DNA of 64,000 bases from Elusimicrobiota bacterium (GTDB taxonomy: Bacteria; Elusimicrobiota; Elusimicrobia; UBA1565; UBA9628). Both the position numbers and the translations under genes were made by a program. Location of the stretch: positions 1 to 64,000 of the forward strand of contig JACPFR010000028.1 in NCBI GenBank assembly GCA_016182905.1. Reading direction: 5' to 3'. Positions 46,340-58,715 of this stretch are shown here, one piece after another (position 1 is the stretch's first letter; every line of letters begins with the position of its first letter). Under the pieces are notes generated by a model, which worked only from the letters and a program-made list of their open reading frames with translations, ran no database searches and was not told where the DNA came from.

Positions 46340-48525
46340 TGAAGATCGCGGTCTTCGCCTCCGGAGAAGGCACCAACCTCCAGGCCCTGCTCGACGCCTG
46401 CACGGACGGGCGCGTGCGCGGGTCGGTCGTCCTCGTCGTCTCGAACAAGGAGGACGCGGGCGCGGTGCGCCGCGCCCAGCGCCTGGGCGTCGAGACCTTG
46501 GTGTGCCCGCAGAACGAGCACCCGACCGCCGACGAGTACAACGCGTTCCTCGCCCAGGAATGCAAGAAGCGCGGCGTCGAGCTCATCTGCCTCGCGGGCT
46601 TCATGCTCAAGATCGCCCGCCCCCTCATCCAGGCTTATCCCGGGCGCATACTCAACGTCCACCCCGCCTTGCTCCCCGCCTTCGGCGGCCAGGGCATGTA
46701 CGGCAAGAAGGTGCACGAGGCCGTCGTCGCCTCCGGCGCCAAGGTCAGCGGCGCCACGATCCACGTCGTCGACGAGGAGTACGACCACGGCCCGATCGTC
46801 CTGCAGGCGACCGTGCCCGTGCTCGCCACCGACACGCCCGGGACCTTGGCCGCGCGCGTCCTCGCCCAGGAACATTGGATCTATCCGCGCGCCGCGGCGT
46901 TATTCGCCGAGGGCCGCGCCAGGATCGAGGACGGGAAGTTCGTCGTGAAGCCTTCCCCCCACGAGTCCTCGCCCCGCCTGAAGCGGGCCCTGATCTCGGT
47001 GTCGGACAAGACCGGCGTGGTCGAGTTCGCCAAGGGCCTCCACGACCTGGGCGTCGAGATCGTCTCCACTTCGGGAACCTTCAAGGCCCTCGTGCAGGCC
47101 GGTCTTCCCGTGAGACCCCTCGAGACGATGACGGGCTTCCCCGAGATCCTCGACGGCCGCGTCAAGACGCTCCATCCGCACGTCCACGGGGCGATCCTGC
47201 TGCGCCGCAAGGACCCCAAGCAGGTGCGGGAAGCGGAGCTTTTCGGGCTCGAACCCATCGATCTCGTCGTCGTGAACCTTTATCCGTTCGCCAAGACGGC
47301 GGCCGAGTCGAAAGATCCATACGAGCAGAACGTCATCGAGCAGATCGACATCGGCGGCGTGGCCCTGATCCGCGCCGCGAGCAAGAACTTCGAGGACGTA
47401 GCCGTGCTGACCGCGCCCTCCGACTACGCGGGCGTCCTGGCCGAGCTCAACGCCGCGCAATGCCGCCTGTCGCCGGAGACGCGCAAGCGCCTGGCGCTGA
47501 CGGGCTTCCGCCACACCGCGGAATACGACGCGATGATCTCCGGCGCCTGGAGCGGAGGCTCCGCCGCCGCCCCGGAAGCCGGCGGCTTCCCGGCGAAGCT
47601 CGAGAGCCGCCTGATCAAGGTCCAGGACCTGCGCTACGGCGAGAACCCCCACCAGAAGGCCGCGCTGTACGCCTCCGAGGCGGGCATGTCCTTCTCCAAG
47701 CTCCACGGCAAAGAGCTCTCCTACAACAACCTCCTCGACGCCGCCGGCACCTGGGACGCGGTCTCCGACTTCGAGGTCCCGGCCGCCGTCGTTTTCAAGC
47801 ACGTGACGCCCGCCGGCATCGGGACCGGGGACACGATCGAGCACGCCTTCGACAAGGCCTGGGCCACCGACCCCCTGTCGGCCTTCGGCGGCGCGCTCGC
47901 CTTCAACCGCCCGGTCACGCGCGCGATCGCGGAGCTGCTGAGCAAGCGCTTCGTCGAGGTCCTCGTCGCCCCCGCCTACGAGCCGGAGGCGCTCGAGATC
48001 CTCACGAAGAAGCCCAACGTCCGGCTCCTAGTCCGCACGCGACGACCGACGACGGAGCTTCAATATCGCTCGATCGGCGACGAGGTCCTCGTCACCGAGC
48101 CCGACCGGGCGGTCGCCGGCCCCGACTGGAAGGTCGTCAGCAAGCGCGCGCCGACGGCGAACGAGGAGGCCGCGCTCCGTTTCGCCTGGACCGCCGCCAA
48201 GCACGTGAAGTCGAACGCGATCGTGCTCGCCGGCCCCGACCGCACCGTCGGCATCGGCGCGGGCCAGATGTCCCGCGTGGACTCGGTCCACATGGCCGGC
48301 GTCAAGTTCAAGCTCTGGCTGCGCGACAACGAGGGCCCGTCCGCCCTCGTGCTCGCCTCGGACGCCTTCTTCCCCTTCCGCGACGGCATCGACGCCGCCT
48401 TCACCCTCGGCATCTCCGCGATCATCCACCCCGGCGGCTCCATCAAGGACGCCGAGGTGATCGCCGCCGCCGACGAGCACGGTCTCGCGATGGTGATGAC
48501 CGGCATGAGGCACTTCCGGCATTGA
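46339..48525 (+). CDS. purNH: PurN-PurH fusion: GAR transformylase joined to AICAR transformylase/IMP cyclohydrolase
   Basis: One uninterrupted 728-residue reading frame. Residues 1-200 are PurN (AVFASGEGTNLQALLDA, VHPALLPAFGG, the IHVVDEEYDHGPIV catalytic region). After a short linker (VVKPSPHESSPRLK) residues about 213-728 are PurH: ALISVSDKTGVVEFAKGL and LHPHVHGAIL of the cyclohydrolase, then LRYGENPHQKAALY, FKHVTPAGIG (catalytic Lys-His) and GAGQMSRVDSV of the formyltransferase. No Met or ribosome-binding site occurs at the junction. The two folate-dependent steps and the final ring closure would share one chain. It ends the pyrB-to-purNH operon, before a strong terminator. Confidence 0.95.
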
Positions 48526-48559
48526 AGAAGTCATCCCCGCTGTCCACAGCGAGGACTCC

Positions 48560-48585
48560 AAAAACTGTCGTCAACGACAGTTTTT
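48560..48585 (+). terminator. Terminator of the pyr-pur operon
   Basis: Perfect hairpin AAAAACTGTCG-TCAA-CGACAGTTTTT, 35 nt after the purNH stop. Its flanking A and T runs make it work in both directions. Confidence 0.9.
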
Positions 48586-48636
48586 CATCGGCAGTAATTG
48601 TAAAATGTATGGAATGTTATCCACCGCCGATCACCG

Positions 48637-48654
48637 ACTGTTGTCGACAACAGT
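48637..48654. promoter_or_regulatory. 18-bp perfect palindrome upstream of carA, candidate operator
   Basis: ACTGTTGTC-GACAACAGT lies just upstream of the carA -10 (TAAAAT, 48673-48678), so it covers or abuts the -35 position. The binding protein is not known. DnaA-box-like sequences flank it (TTATCCACC at 48617-48625 and the perfect TTATCCACA, reverse strand, at 48667-48675). Confidence 0.5.
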
Positions 48655-48686
48655 TGAAGCCCACCTTGTGGATAAAATGAACGATC

Positions 48687-49802
48687 ATGAACGATAAAGC
48701 CTGGCTGGCGCTCGAGGACGGGACGGTCTACACGGGCCGCGCGTGCGGCTCCGCCGGAGAATCCGGCGGGGAGTTCGTGTTCAACACGGCGATGACCGGC
48801 TATCAGGAGATCCTGACCGACGCCTCGTACGCGGGGCAGTGCGTGGTCATGACCTACCCGCTCATCGGCAACTACGGGATCACGGCCGGGGACAACGAGT
48901 CCCTCCGCCCCCGCCTGTCGGGCTTCGTCGTGCGCGAGATGTGCAAGACCCCCTCCAACCATGAGTCGGTGCAGCCGGTCGGCGACTTCCTCAAGAAGCA
49001 CGGCATCGTGGGCATCGAGGAGATCGACACGCGCGCGCTGACCCTGAAGCTGCGGGAGAAGGGCGCGCTGCGCGGCATCATCTCGACCCTCGACGGCGAC
49101 AAGAAGCGGCTGGTGGCGAAGGCCAAGGCCCTTCCCTCGATGGCGGGCCTGAACCTCGCGAAGGTCGTGACCTGCGGGGAGTCCTACTCCTGGGAAGGCG
49201 GCTTCAAGCCCTCCGAGAGGCCGCTGCACGTCGTCGTCATGGACTTCGGCGTCAAGCACGGGATACTCCGCTGCCTCGCGGCGATGGGCTGCAAGGTCAC
49301 CGTGGTCCCCGCCTCGACGACGGCGGAGCGGATCGTCAAGCTCAAGCCCGACGGCGTCCTGCTCAGCAACGGCCCCGGCGACCCCGAGCCCGTGACCGAC
49401 GCGATCGAGACGATCAAGCATCTCCTCGCCGAGCGCATGCCGACCTTCGGCATATGCCTCGGCCATCAGCTGCTGGGCCTCGCGCTCGGCGGCAAGACCT
49501 ACAAGCTCAAGTTCGGCCATCACGGCTCCAACCACCCGGTGAAGGACCTGGAGACGGGCAAGATCGAGATCACCTCCCAGAACCACGGCTTCTGCGTGGA
49601 CCTCAAGACGCTCCCGTCGACGGTCAGGACCACGCACGTGAACCTGAACGACGGCACCTCCGAGGGCATGGCCCACACGGAGCTCCCGGCCTTCTCCGTG
49701 CAGTACCACCCCGAAGCCTCGGCGGGCCCGCACGACAGCCGCTACCTGTTCGAGCGCTTCCGGAACCTGATGCTCGCCCGCCTGGAGGCCCGCTCCCGAT
49801 GA
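48687..49802 (+). CDS. carA: Carbamoyl-phosphate synthase small chain
   Basis: 371 residues. The N-terminal interaction domain (WLALEDGTVYTGRACGSAGE, FNTAMTGYQEILTDASY) is followed by the glutamine amidotransferase with nucleophile GICLGHQLLG, VSNGPGDPEP-like LLSNGPGDPEP and QYHPEASAGPHD. It supplies ammonia to CarB. TAAAAT ends 8 nt before the ATG, implying a leaderless transcript separate from the pyr operon. A membrane-protein gene, not carB, follows directly. Confidence 0.96.
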   Translation: MNDKAWLALEDGTVYTGRACGSAGESGGEFVFNTAMTGYQEILTDASYAGQCVVMTYPLIGNYGITAGDNESLRPRLSGFVVREMCKTPSNHESVQPVGDFLKKHGIVGIEEIDTRALTLKLREKGALRGIISTLDGDKKRLVAKAKALPSMAGLNLAKVVTCGESYSWEGGFKPSERPLHVVVMDFGVKHGILRCLAAMGCKVTVVPASTTAERIVKLKPDGVLLSNGPGDPEPVTDAIETIKHLLAERMPTFGICLGHQLLGLALGGKTYKLKFGHHGSNHPVKDLETGKIEITSQNHGFCVDLKTLPSTVRTTHVNLNDGTSEGMAHTELPAFSVQYHPEASAGPHDSRYLFERFRNLMLARLEARSR

Positions 49803-50357
49803 CTTTACTTCTCATCTTCGCCGCCTTCGCGCTGCCCGCCGGCTGGTATTTCTGGCACGACCACAAGCTCAACACCCCGTCCCTGCAGTGGCCCTCGATG
49901 AAGGGCGTCCTCGGCCTCCAGTACGAGTCCGATCCGCCGAGGCTCGGCGGCGCCTGGAACGGACGCAAGGTCGCCATCGAGTCCGTCGAGGGCGGCGCCA
50001 CGGTGACCGCCTGGCTCAACGCCGAGACGAGCCTGCGCGTCGAGTGCGGGCCGAAGGACCTCGTGGCCAAGCGGGCCGGCATGGTGGTCCCCGACGCGCT
50101 CGAGCCCGCCGTGGCCGCCTTCCGCGACCGGCTGCTCGCGCGCTGCTCGGACAAGAACGCCGGCTCCGTCGTCTTCGACGCGACCATGCAGCAGCGCCTC
50201 GCGGAGCTGCCCGCCGTGGACTTCGTCGGAGAGCAGTACCGGGTCGTCTGGAAGGTCCCCGTCGTGCGCGACCTCAACGAGACGGAAGCCCTGCTCGGCG
50301 CGCTGTGCGCGATCGCCGACGGGCTCGAGAGTTTCCCCAAGAGCGGAGCGATGCCCG

Positions 50358-50380
<23 letters not shown>
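49799..50380 (+). CDS. Membrane-anchored protein of unknown function between carA and carB
   Basis: 193 residues; the ATG overlaps the carA stop by 4 nt. One N-terminal hydrophobic segment ([17 protein letters not shown]) then a soluble domain with strands and helices ([49 protein letters not shown]). No family recognised. It overlaps carB by 23 nt, so all three genes are translationally linked. Orientation suggests the domain faces the periplasm, or the segment acts as an anchor with the domain inside; the sequence does not settle this. Its placement within car is odd, and a role in the carbamoyl-phosphate complex is only a guess. Confidence 0.7.
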
Positions 50381-53594
<3,214 letters not shown>

Positions 53595-53674
53595 TCGAGC
53601 GTGGGCCTCACGGCCCGCAATTCCTGGGCCCATGGGCCCGAGCCCCGAGGAGCGGCTTGCGATATACTGAGACG

Positions 53675-54610
53675 ATGGCGCTCAAGGCCCTCGCTTTCCT
53701 GCTCCTGGCGGCCCCGGTCCTCGCGGACCAGCCGGCCCCCGCGCCCGCCGAGCGGGAATACGTCGATCCCGCGACGCTGAAAGCCCGCGCCGAGGCCCTG
53801 CGCGACGCCGTCGCCGACCTGTCCGTCAGCAACGTCTCGATCAAGACGCGCGCCCACGGCTTCTTCGACAAGCTCCCCGACCAGCAGCTCGTGGTTCCCG
53901 TCGGGAACTACCGCCGCATGGACCGCGAGCCGGTCACCGGCAAGGTCGGCTCGATCGACGGCATGAACGAGGAGGCCGCGCTGCGCATCGAGCGCTGGAA
54001 GCGCACGCATAAGGAGCCGCCGCCCCCCGCGCTCGAGGCCGCCGCCGCCCAGGCCGTCGCGCTCCAGAAGAGCAAGAGCCTCAGCTACGACACCGAGGGC
54101 GTCCTGGCCCCGAACCAGATGGGCATCTTCCAGTACATGCGCGACCGCCTCGACGGCGGCCTGGTCAAGCTCAACGACCGCATGAAGATCCTCGGCATCC
54201 TCGTCGGCGACGCCTTCACCTACGCGACCGTCTCCCACGAGGCCCAGCACTCCCTCGACCGAAAGGCGGGCCGGCTCACCCCGGAGGAGGAGGTCGCCGG
54301 CGAGATCAGCGCCTTCCGCACCCAGTATCATTGGCTCAAGCTGATGGACCCGAGCGGGGAGCGCATGCTCACCTTGCACGGCCAGCTCAAGCTCTGGGCG
54401 CTGCGCGAGTCCGACGACGAGGTCCGCGTCGCCCTGAACGAGGCGATCGTCTACCTCGAGCACCTCTCCGACGTCGTCGCCACGAACGGCAAGGAAGACG
54501 AGCTCAAGAAGCTCGTCGAGAAGCTCGGCTACCAGGACGGCAAGCACGAGCACGGCGACGGCCACGACCACCAGCGCAGCCGCGACGGCGCCTCTCCCAC
54601 CAGCGCTTAG
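53675..54610 (+). CDS. Exported putative zinc metallopeptidase (HEAQH) with His-rich tail
   Basis: 311 residues from the ATG 6 nt after TATACT; the signal peptide is MALKALAFLLLAAPVLADQ. The middle contains SHEAQHSLDRKAG (HExxH) followed 14 residues on by EEEVAGEISAFR, where a Glu could be the third zinc ligand as in gluzincins. The C-terminus is His-rich (KHEHGDGHDHQR), a common metal-binding feature. I do not recognise a named peptidase family, so the catalytic assignment rests on the motif. It is convergent with the kinase gene and about 5 kb from the zinc uptake locus. Confidence 0.7.
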   Translation: MALKALAFLLLAAPVLADQPAPAPAEREYVDPATLKARAEALRDAVADLSVSNVSIKTRAHGFFDKLPDQQLVVPVGNYRRMDREPVTGKVGSIDGMNEEAALRIERWKRTHKEPPPPALEAAAAQAVALQKSKSLSYDTEGVLAPNQMGIFQYMRDRLDGGLVKLNDRMKILGILVGDAFTYATVSHEAQHSLDRKAGRLTPEEEVAGEISAFRTQYHWLKLMDPSGERMLTLHGQLKLWALRESDDEVRVALNEAIVYLEHLSDVVATNGKEDELKKLVEKLGYQDGKHEHGDGHDHQRSRDGASPTSA

Positions 54611-54614
54611 GCGC

Positions 54615-54632
54615 CCCCGGCTCTAGCCGGGG
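54615..54632. terminator. Hairpin between convergent genes
   Basis: CCCCGGCT-CT-AGCCGGGG can form a G+C-rich stem (in practice 7 bp with a 4-nt loop) between the peptidase and kinase genes. There is no T-run, so termination is only possible. Confidence 0.4.
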
Positions 54633-54639
54633 AACGGAT

Positions 54640-56997
54640 TCATGCGCCGCGCACGCCGTCGTTCAGGGCGTCCCGGAAGGCCTCGACGTTCGGCGGCCGC
54701 CGGGCCGGGTCCGCCGCCATGGCGGACGCGACCAGCGCGTCGAGCGCCGGCGGCACTCCGGGGGCCAGGGCGCTCGGCGGCGTCACGTGGATCGACGCCT
54801 TCTCCATGGAGGTGGCCGCGTCGGGATAGGGCCGGCGGCCGGTCATCATCTCGTAGAGACACACGCCGAGGGAGTAGACGTCGCCCGAGGGGCCCACTAT
54901 GCCCTGGTCGGACTCGGGCGACATGTACACGGGAGTGCCCGCGACCGTCGTGGTGCGGTCGAAGCGGAGGCCGGGCGCGGCGGCGCCCGGCGCGGCGCCC
55001 GCGCCGACGGCCTCGCCCAGCGCCCGCGCGATGCCGAAATCGAGGAGCTTGACGTACCCGGTCGAGGTGACCATGATGTTGCCCGGCTTCAGGTCACGAT
55101 GGACGAGCCCCCGGGAGTGGGCGTGCGCCAGCGCGTCGCAGACGTGCGACAGGAGGCGGGCGCAATGGGCCGGCGACAGGCGCTGCTGCTGGGCGATCAT
55201 CGAATGGACGGTGATGCCCTCGAGGTACTCGAAGACGAGGTGCAGCGCGTCGTCCTCCTCGACGATCTCGTAGATGTCGACGATGCCCGGGTGATGGATG
55301 GCGGCCACGGTCATGGCCTCCTTGCGCAGGCGGGCGCGCCACTCGGCGCCCTCGCGGCCCTGATCGAGCGCGGAGACCAAGGTCTTGATCGCGACGGGCC
55401 GGCCCAAGGTCATGTCCTTCGCGCGGCGGACCTCCCCCATGCCTCCTTTGCCGACGAGGCCCTCGAGCCGGTACTTCCCGGCCAGCAGGCCCTTGTCCGC
55501 GGGAGCGCGCGCCGCGGCCAGCGGCTCGAGCTTGGGCGCGCGCCGGGCGTCTCCCCGTCGGGCGAGAGCGTAGCCGAAGCCGGCCACGATCGCGAGGGCG
55601 ATGAGCATCGCCGCGGCGCCGAGAGCCATCGGCAGGCTCTTCGACGCGCCTCCCGCGACCGCCGCGACCGCGCCGAGCAGGTAGGACGCGTCGTCGGCGC
55701 CGGGGTCGTAGGCGTTCTTCCCCGCGCGGGCCAGCGCGGCCTTATCGGCGAAACGCGAGTCGAGCGAGGCCGCGGCCTCCAGATCCTCGCGCAGGCCTTT
55801 CATGTCGCCCAGCATCTGCTTGGCGTAGCCGCGCGTCGCGAGGGCCAGCGCGCTCTTCGGATTGATCTTCAAAGCCATGCCGGCCGCCCTGACCGACTCG
55901 GCGTAATCGCCCGAGCGCAGGGTCGCCCACGCGAGATTCTCCCACAGCGCCCCCTCCTCGGGCCGCGCCTTCAGGGCGTCGCGCGAATCGCGGGCGGCCT
56001 CGACGTGGCGGCCGGAGAGGTTCAACGCCGTGGCGCGAAGCCCCAGCGCCGTCGGCGAGCCGGGCGCGAGCGCGAGCGCGGCGGTCGCGTCGCGGATCGC
56101 CTCCGCGCGGTCGCCGAGATCGAGCTTGCTCCGCGTCGAGTTGATCAGCGCCGCGGCCCGGACGACCGGGTCGACCTTCCCCTCGGGCGGAGGGATGCCC
56201 CCGACCTTGGTGTGAAGAAACCGCTGCTCCTCGGCGGCGGCGGCCTGCGCGGCCGCGGCCTCTCGCGCCTCGGCGAGCGGATCGGAGTTTATGCCGCTCT
56301 TGAGCCCCTTGAAGCCGTAGATCGGCTCCTTGGGGCCGCGTCCGGCCCCCGCGGCCGAGCCGCCGTCGGACGCCCCCGGCGACGGTGCGCCGCCGTAAGG
56401 CCCGCCGGACCCGGGAACACCCGAGGCGGGCGAACCGGGAGGCGTGCCGGACGCGGGGGGCGTGCCGGAGGCGGGCGGCGTACCGGAGGCGGGCGGCGTG
56501 CCCGAGGTGGGCGGCGTGCCCGAGGTAGGCGGCGTGCCGGAGGCGGGCGGCGTGCCGGAGGCGGGCGGCGTGCCCGAGGCAGGCGGCGTGCCCGTCCCGG
56601 TGCCCATGCCGTTTCCCGTTCCCGTGCCCGACCCCGTGTCGCCCGTTCCCGTTCCCGTTCCCGACCCTGTGTTGCCTGTTCCCGTGCCCGTTCCCGACCC
56701 CGTGTTGCCCGTTCCAGTACCCGTACCCGACCCCGTATTGCCCGTTCCCGTGCCCGAGCCCGACCCCGTGTCGCCCGTTCCCGTGCCCGACCCCGTGTCG
56801 CCTGTTCCCGTTCCCGACCCCGTGTTGCCCGTTCCAGTGCCTGAGCCCGACCCCGAGTCTCCGAAGCGATCCTCGAAACGCTCCCACAGACGCTCGAAGA
56901 AATTCCCGCCGCCGTCCTGATCGGCGTTTGGAAGCGCTCGGGCGGCGGGAGCGCAGAGGAGGAGAACGACGACGGCCGAATACGCCGGATGCGCCAT
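54640..56997 (-). CDS. Ser/Thr protein kinase with exported N-terminal half and C-terminal kinase domain
   Basis: 785 residues. A signal peptide (MAHPAYSAVVVLLLCAPAARA) is followed by Gly/Thr/Ser repeats and GTPPAS repeats (about residues 45-190). A helical TPR-like region follows (about 250-430; AIRDATAALALAPGSPTALGLRAT and following). A transmembrane segment lies at about 456-477. The kinase domain starts at about 505: GLVGKGGMGEV (P-loop), VAIKTL (Lys), HRDLKPGN (about 630), DFG, and GTPVYMSPE. This places sensor repeats outside and the kinase inside, the reverse order of PASTA-type kinases. CATACT ends 5 nt before the ATG. The 3' end is convergent with the peptidase gene. Confidence 0.92.
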   Translation of the reverse strand: MAHPAYSAVVVLLLCAPAARALPNADQDGGGNFFERLWERFEDRFGDSGSGSGTGTGNTGSGTGTGDTGSGTGTGDTGSGSGTGTGNTGSGTGTGTGNTGSGTGTGTGNTGSGTGTGTGDTGSGTGTGNGMGTGTGTPPASGTPPASGTPPASGTPPTSGTPPTSGTPPASGTPPASGTPPASGTPPGSPASGVPGSGGPYGGAPSPGASDGGSAAGAGRGPKEPIYGFKGLKSGINSDPLAEAREAAAAQAAAAEEQRFLHTKVGGIPPPEGKVDPVVRAAALINSTRSKLDLGDRAEAIRDATAALALAPGSPTALGLRATALNLSGRHVEAARDSRDALKARPEEGALWENLAWATLRSGDYAESVRAAGMALKINPKSALALATRGYAKQMLGDMKGLREDLEAAASLDSRFADKAALARAGKNAYDPGADDASYLLGAVAAVAGGASKSLPMALGAAAMLIALAIVAGFGYALARRGDARRAPKLEPLAAARAPADKGLLAGKYRLEGLVGKGGMGEVRRAKDMTLGRPVAIKTLVSALDQGREGAEWRARLRKEAMTVAAIHHPGIVDIYEIVEEDDALHLVFEYLEGITVHSMIAQQQRLSPAHCARLLSHVCDALAHAHSRGLVHRDLKPGNIMVTSTGYVKLLDFGIARALGEAVGAGAAPGAAAPGLRFDRTTTVAGTPVYMSPESDQGIVGPSGDVYSLGVCLYEMMTGRRPYPDAATSMEKASIHVTPPSALAPGVPPALDALVASAMAADPARRPPNVEAFRDALNDGVRGA
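56444..56870 (-). repeat. Coding tandem repeats in the kinase gene (GTPPAS and GSGTGTG units)
   Basis: 56444-56600 contains about eight 18-bp units for GTPPAS/GTPPTS; 56600-56870 contains a longer array of mixed 6-12 bp units for (G/D/N)TGSGTGTG. They make a flexible, low-complexity extracytoplasmic linker and are prone to length variation. Confidence 0.88.
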
Positions 56998-57059
56998 GCG
57001 ACAGTATGCGTCCCGAGAGCCGCGGCGTCAATACCGCTTACCGAAAATTTACGCAATCC

Positions 57060-58091
57060 TCAGCGGTCGTATTGGAAGCCCGGGCGGGCTTTCTTCGGTT
57101 CGGGAACGGGCCTCAGACGGCGCCAAACCTGGCGCGCGGCGATGACCGAGACGGCGGCCGCGGCATAGAGGGCCACGGCCTTGGGACCCGCGCCCCAGAC
57201 CCAGGGAAGCCCCGCGGCGAGCGCCGCGGAGTCGATGACCAGGCGCTCCCGGGCCGAGACGGGTCCCGGCGCGAACTCGTCGTAGCGGTCCTCCCCGTAC
57301 TTATGGCCGCGTATGTCCTTCAGCCGGCCCGTGCCGTAGTCGACGCGCATCTTCTGGTCGTGCGAGGCCTGCCAGCCGCCGACGAGGACCCGGCGGAGAT
57401 CGGCCAGATGCTTCACGCCCTCCGAGCCGCCCAGGACCCAGAGCGCGCCGGCCAGGGCGGGGAAGGCCGCGTGCGCTCCGGCGACGAGAAAGACGAGGCC
57501 GGTGATCAGCTGCATGCCCAGGCCGAACGCCCCGAGCTCGACCGCTTCCGCGGCGCGCTGCTTGAAGGGTATCTTCGCGCGCGGCTCCGACTCGCGCGCG
57601 GTCGAGCGGGCCAGGCGCGAGGCGTCCGCGGCCGAAACAGCAGGCGCCAAGGCCTCCGCGCGGGCGGCCTCCCCGCCGTCGAAGACCCGCCGCCCGTCGT
57701 CGACGCTCGGCGCGCCGGAAGGCGCCCTGCGGGAGGGGACCGCGAGATCCGAGAGCGCGCCGAGGGCCGCTCCGCCCGTGTGGTTCGCGTCGGCGGACGG
57801 CCCGAGCGCGGGAGAGTCGAGCCGTTTGGACGGGACGACCGGGATCGGGGGCGCGCCGAGCGCGGCGGCCGGCAGGATCGCCGGAGCGGCCGCCAGCGCG
57901 GGCGCGACGGCGAGCGAGGGCGCCGCGGAGAGAGAAGGGGCGGAGAGCGCCGACGGCACGGGCGTCTGGCTTAACGAGGAGCCGGTCAAGGAGGCGGCGG
58001 AGCCGGTCGCCACGCGAGTTTTCGTCGTGCGCACCGTCTGGGCGGAGGCGAGGGAGGCCAGGAATAACGCCGCGGGGACGAAGAGCTTCAT
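57060..58091 (-). CDS. Exported Ala/Pro-rich protein with membrane segments, unknown function
   Basis: 343 residues from the ATG 7 nt after TATATT (a start three codons earlier is less likely). Signal peptide MKLFVPAALFLASLASAQ, then about 90 Ala/Pro/Ser-rich residues resembling the N-terminal spacers of the 17743 and 36982 proteins. After a charged stretch there are hydrophobic segments LGAFGLGMQLITGLVFLVAG, FPALAGALWVLGG and AVALYAAAAVSVIAA. No family recognised. The C-terminus is Lys/Arg-rich. Downstream of the PAP2 gene on the same strand but with its own promoter. Confidence 0.65.
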   Translation of the reverse strand: MKLFVPAALFLASLASAQTVRTTKTRVATGSAASLTGSSLSQTPVPSALSAPSLSAAPSLAVAPALAAAPAILPAAALGAPPIPVVPSKRLDSPALGPSADANHTGGAALGALSDLAVPSRRAPSGAPSVDDGRRVFDGGEAARAEALAPAVSAADASRLARSTARESEPRAKIPFKQRAAEAVELGAFGLGMQLITGLVFLVAGAHAAFPALAGALWVLGGSEGVKHLADLRRVLVGGWQASHDQKMRVDYGTGRLKDIRGHKYGEDRYDEFAPGPVSARERLVIDSAALAAGLPWVWGAGPKAVALYAAAAVSVIAARQVWRRLRPVPEPKKARPGFQYDR

Positions 58092-58142
58092 GGCACCCAA
58101 TATAACAGGAGTTCGAGGCGGGCGCCAGAGCCTGAAGCCTGT

Positions 58143-58715
58143 TTAGCGCTTCTTTTTCTTCTTCGCGCCGCCGCCGAGCATCAGCATCGCCCACGGCCAG
58201 CCCAGGATCGCGCCGAAGGCCATGCCCGCGAGCACGTCGAACGGATAATGCGCGCCGACGTACACCCGGCTGTAGGCGACGAGCCCCGCTCCGGCCCAGA
58301 GGGCGATGCCGGCCGACGGGTAGGCGACGGCGAGCACGGAGGCCGCGGCCGCGGCGTTCATCGCGTGATTGGACGGGAAGCCGAGCCGGCCGCCCACGGG
58401 GGCGCGGACGATCGCGCCGATCCCCGCGTACTCGGGACGGGGCCGCGCGGCCCAGGGCTTGATGACGCGATAGGCGAGCATGTCGCAGACGCCGACCGCG
58501 ATCGCGGCGACGACGAGCACGCGCAAGGCGTGCTTGCGTCCTTTATAGAGCCACGCGCCGAGCGCCAGCGGGGCGACGCCGTAGGCGAGCCACGGGACGC
58601 GGTGCGGGTCGGTGACCAGCGGCATGACCTTGTCGAGGACAGGATGGGTCCACACCCCGTTGATCAGGCCGAAGGCGGCGCGGTCGAAGGAGGCGAAGCC
58701 CCCGAGGACGCTCAT
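58143..58715 (-). CDS. PAP2-family membrane phosphatase
   Basis: 190 residues with several transmembrane helices. The three PAP2 motifs are present: KPWAARPRP (K-x6-RP), PSNHAMN (PSxH) and SRVYVGAHYPFDV (SR-x5-H-x3-D). Substrates in this superfamily include undecaprenyl pyrophosphate, lipid phosphates and phosphatidylglycerophosphate; none can be chosen here. It ends with a Lys-rich tail. The ATG overlaps the zur stop by 4 nt, so it is co-expressed with the zinc regulator. Confidence 0.92.
   Translation of the reverse strand: MSVLGGFASFDRAAFGLINGVWTHPVLDKVMPLVTDPHRVPWLAYGVAPLALGAWLYKGRKHALRVLVVAAIAVGVCDMLAYRVIKPWAARPRPEYAGIGAIVRAPVGGRLGFPSNHAMNAAAAASVLAVAYPSAGIALWAGAGLVAYSRVYVGAHYPFDVLAGMAFGAILGWPWAMLMLGGGAKKKKKR

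Noticed and set aside
48526-48686. Chromosomal replication origin
   Set aside because: Only two good DnaA boxes and no A+T-rich unwinding region or dnaA/dnaN/gyrB genes nearby; promoter control is a simpler reading.
56444-56870. CRISPR array
   Set aside because: The repeats are short, in frame and coding for GTPPAS and Gly/Thr units, with no unique spacers and no cas genes.
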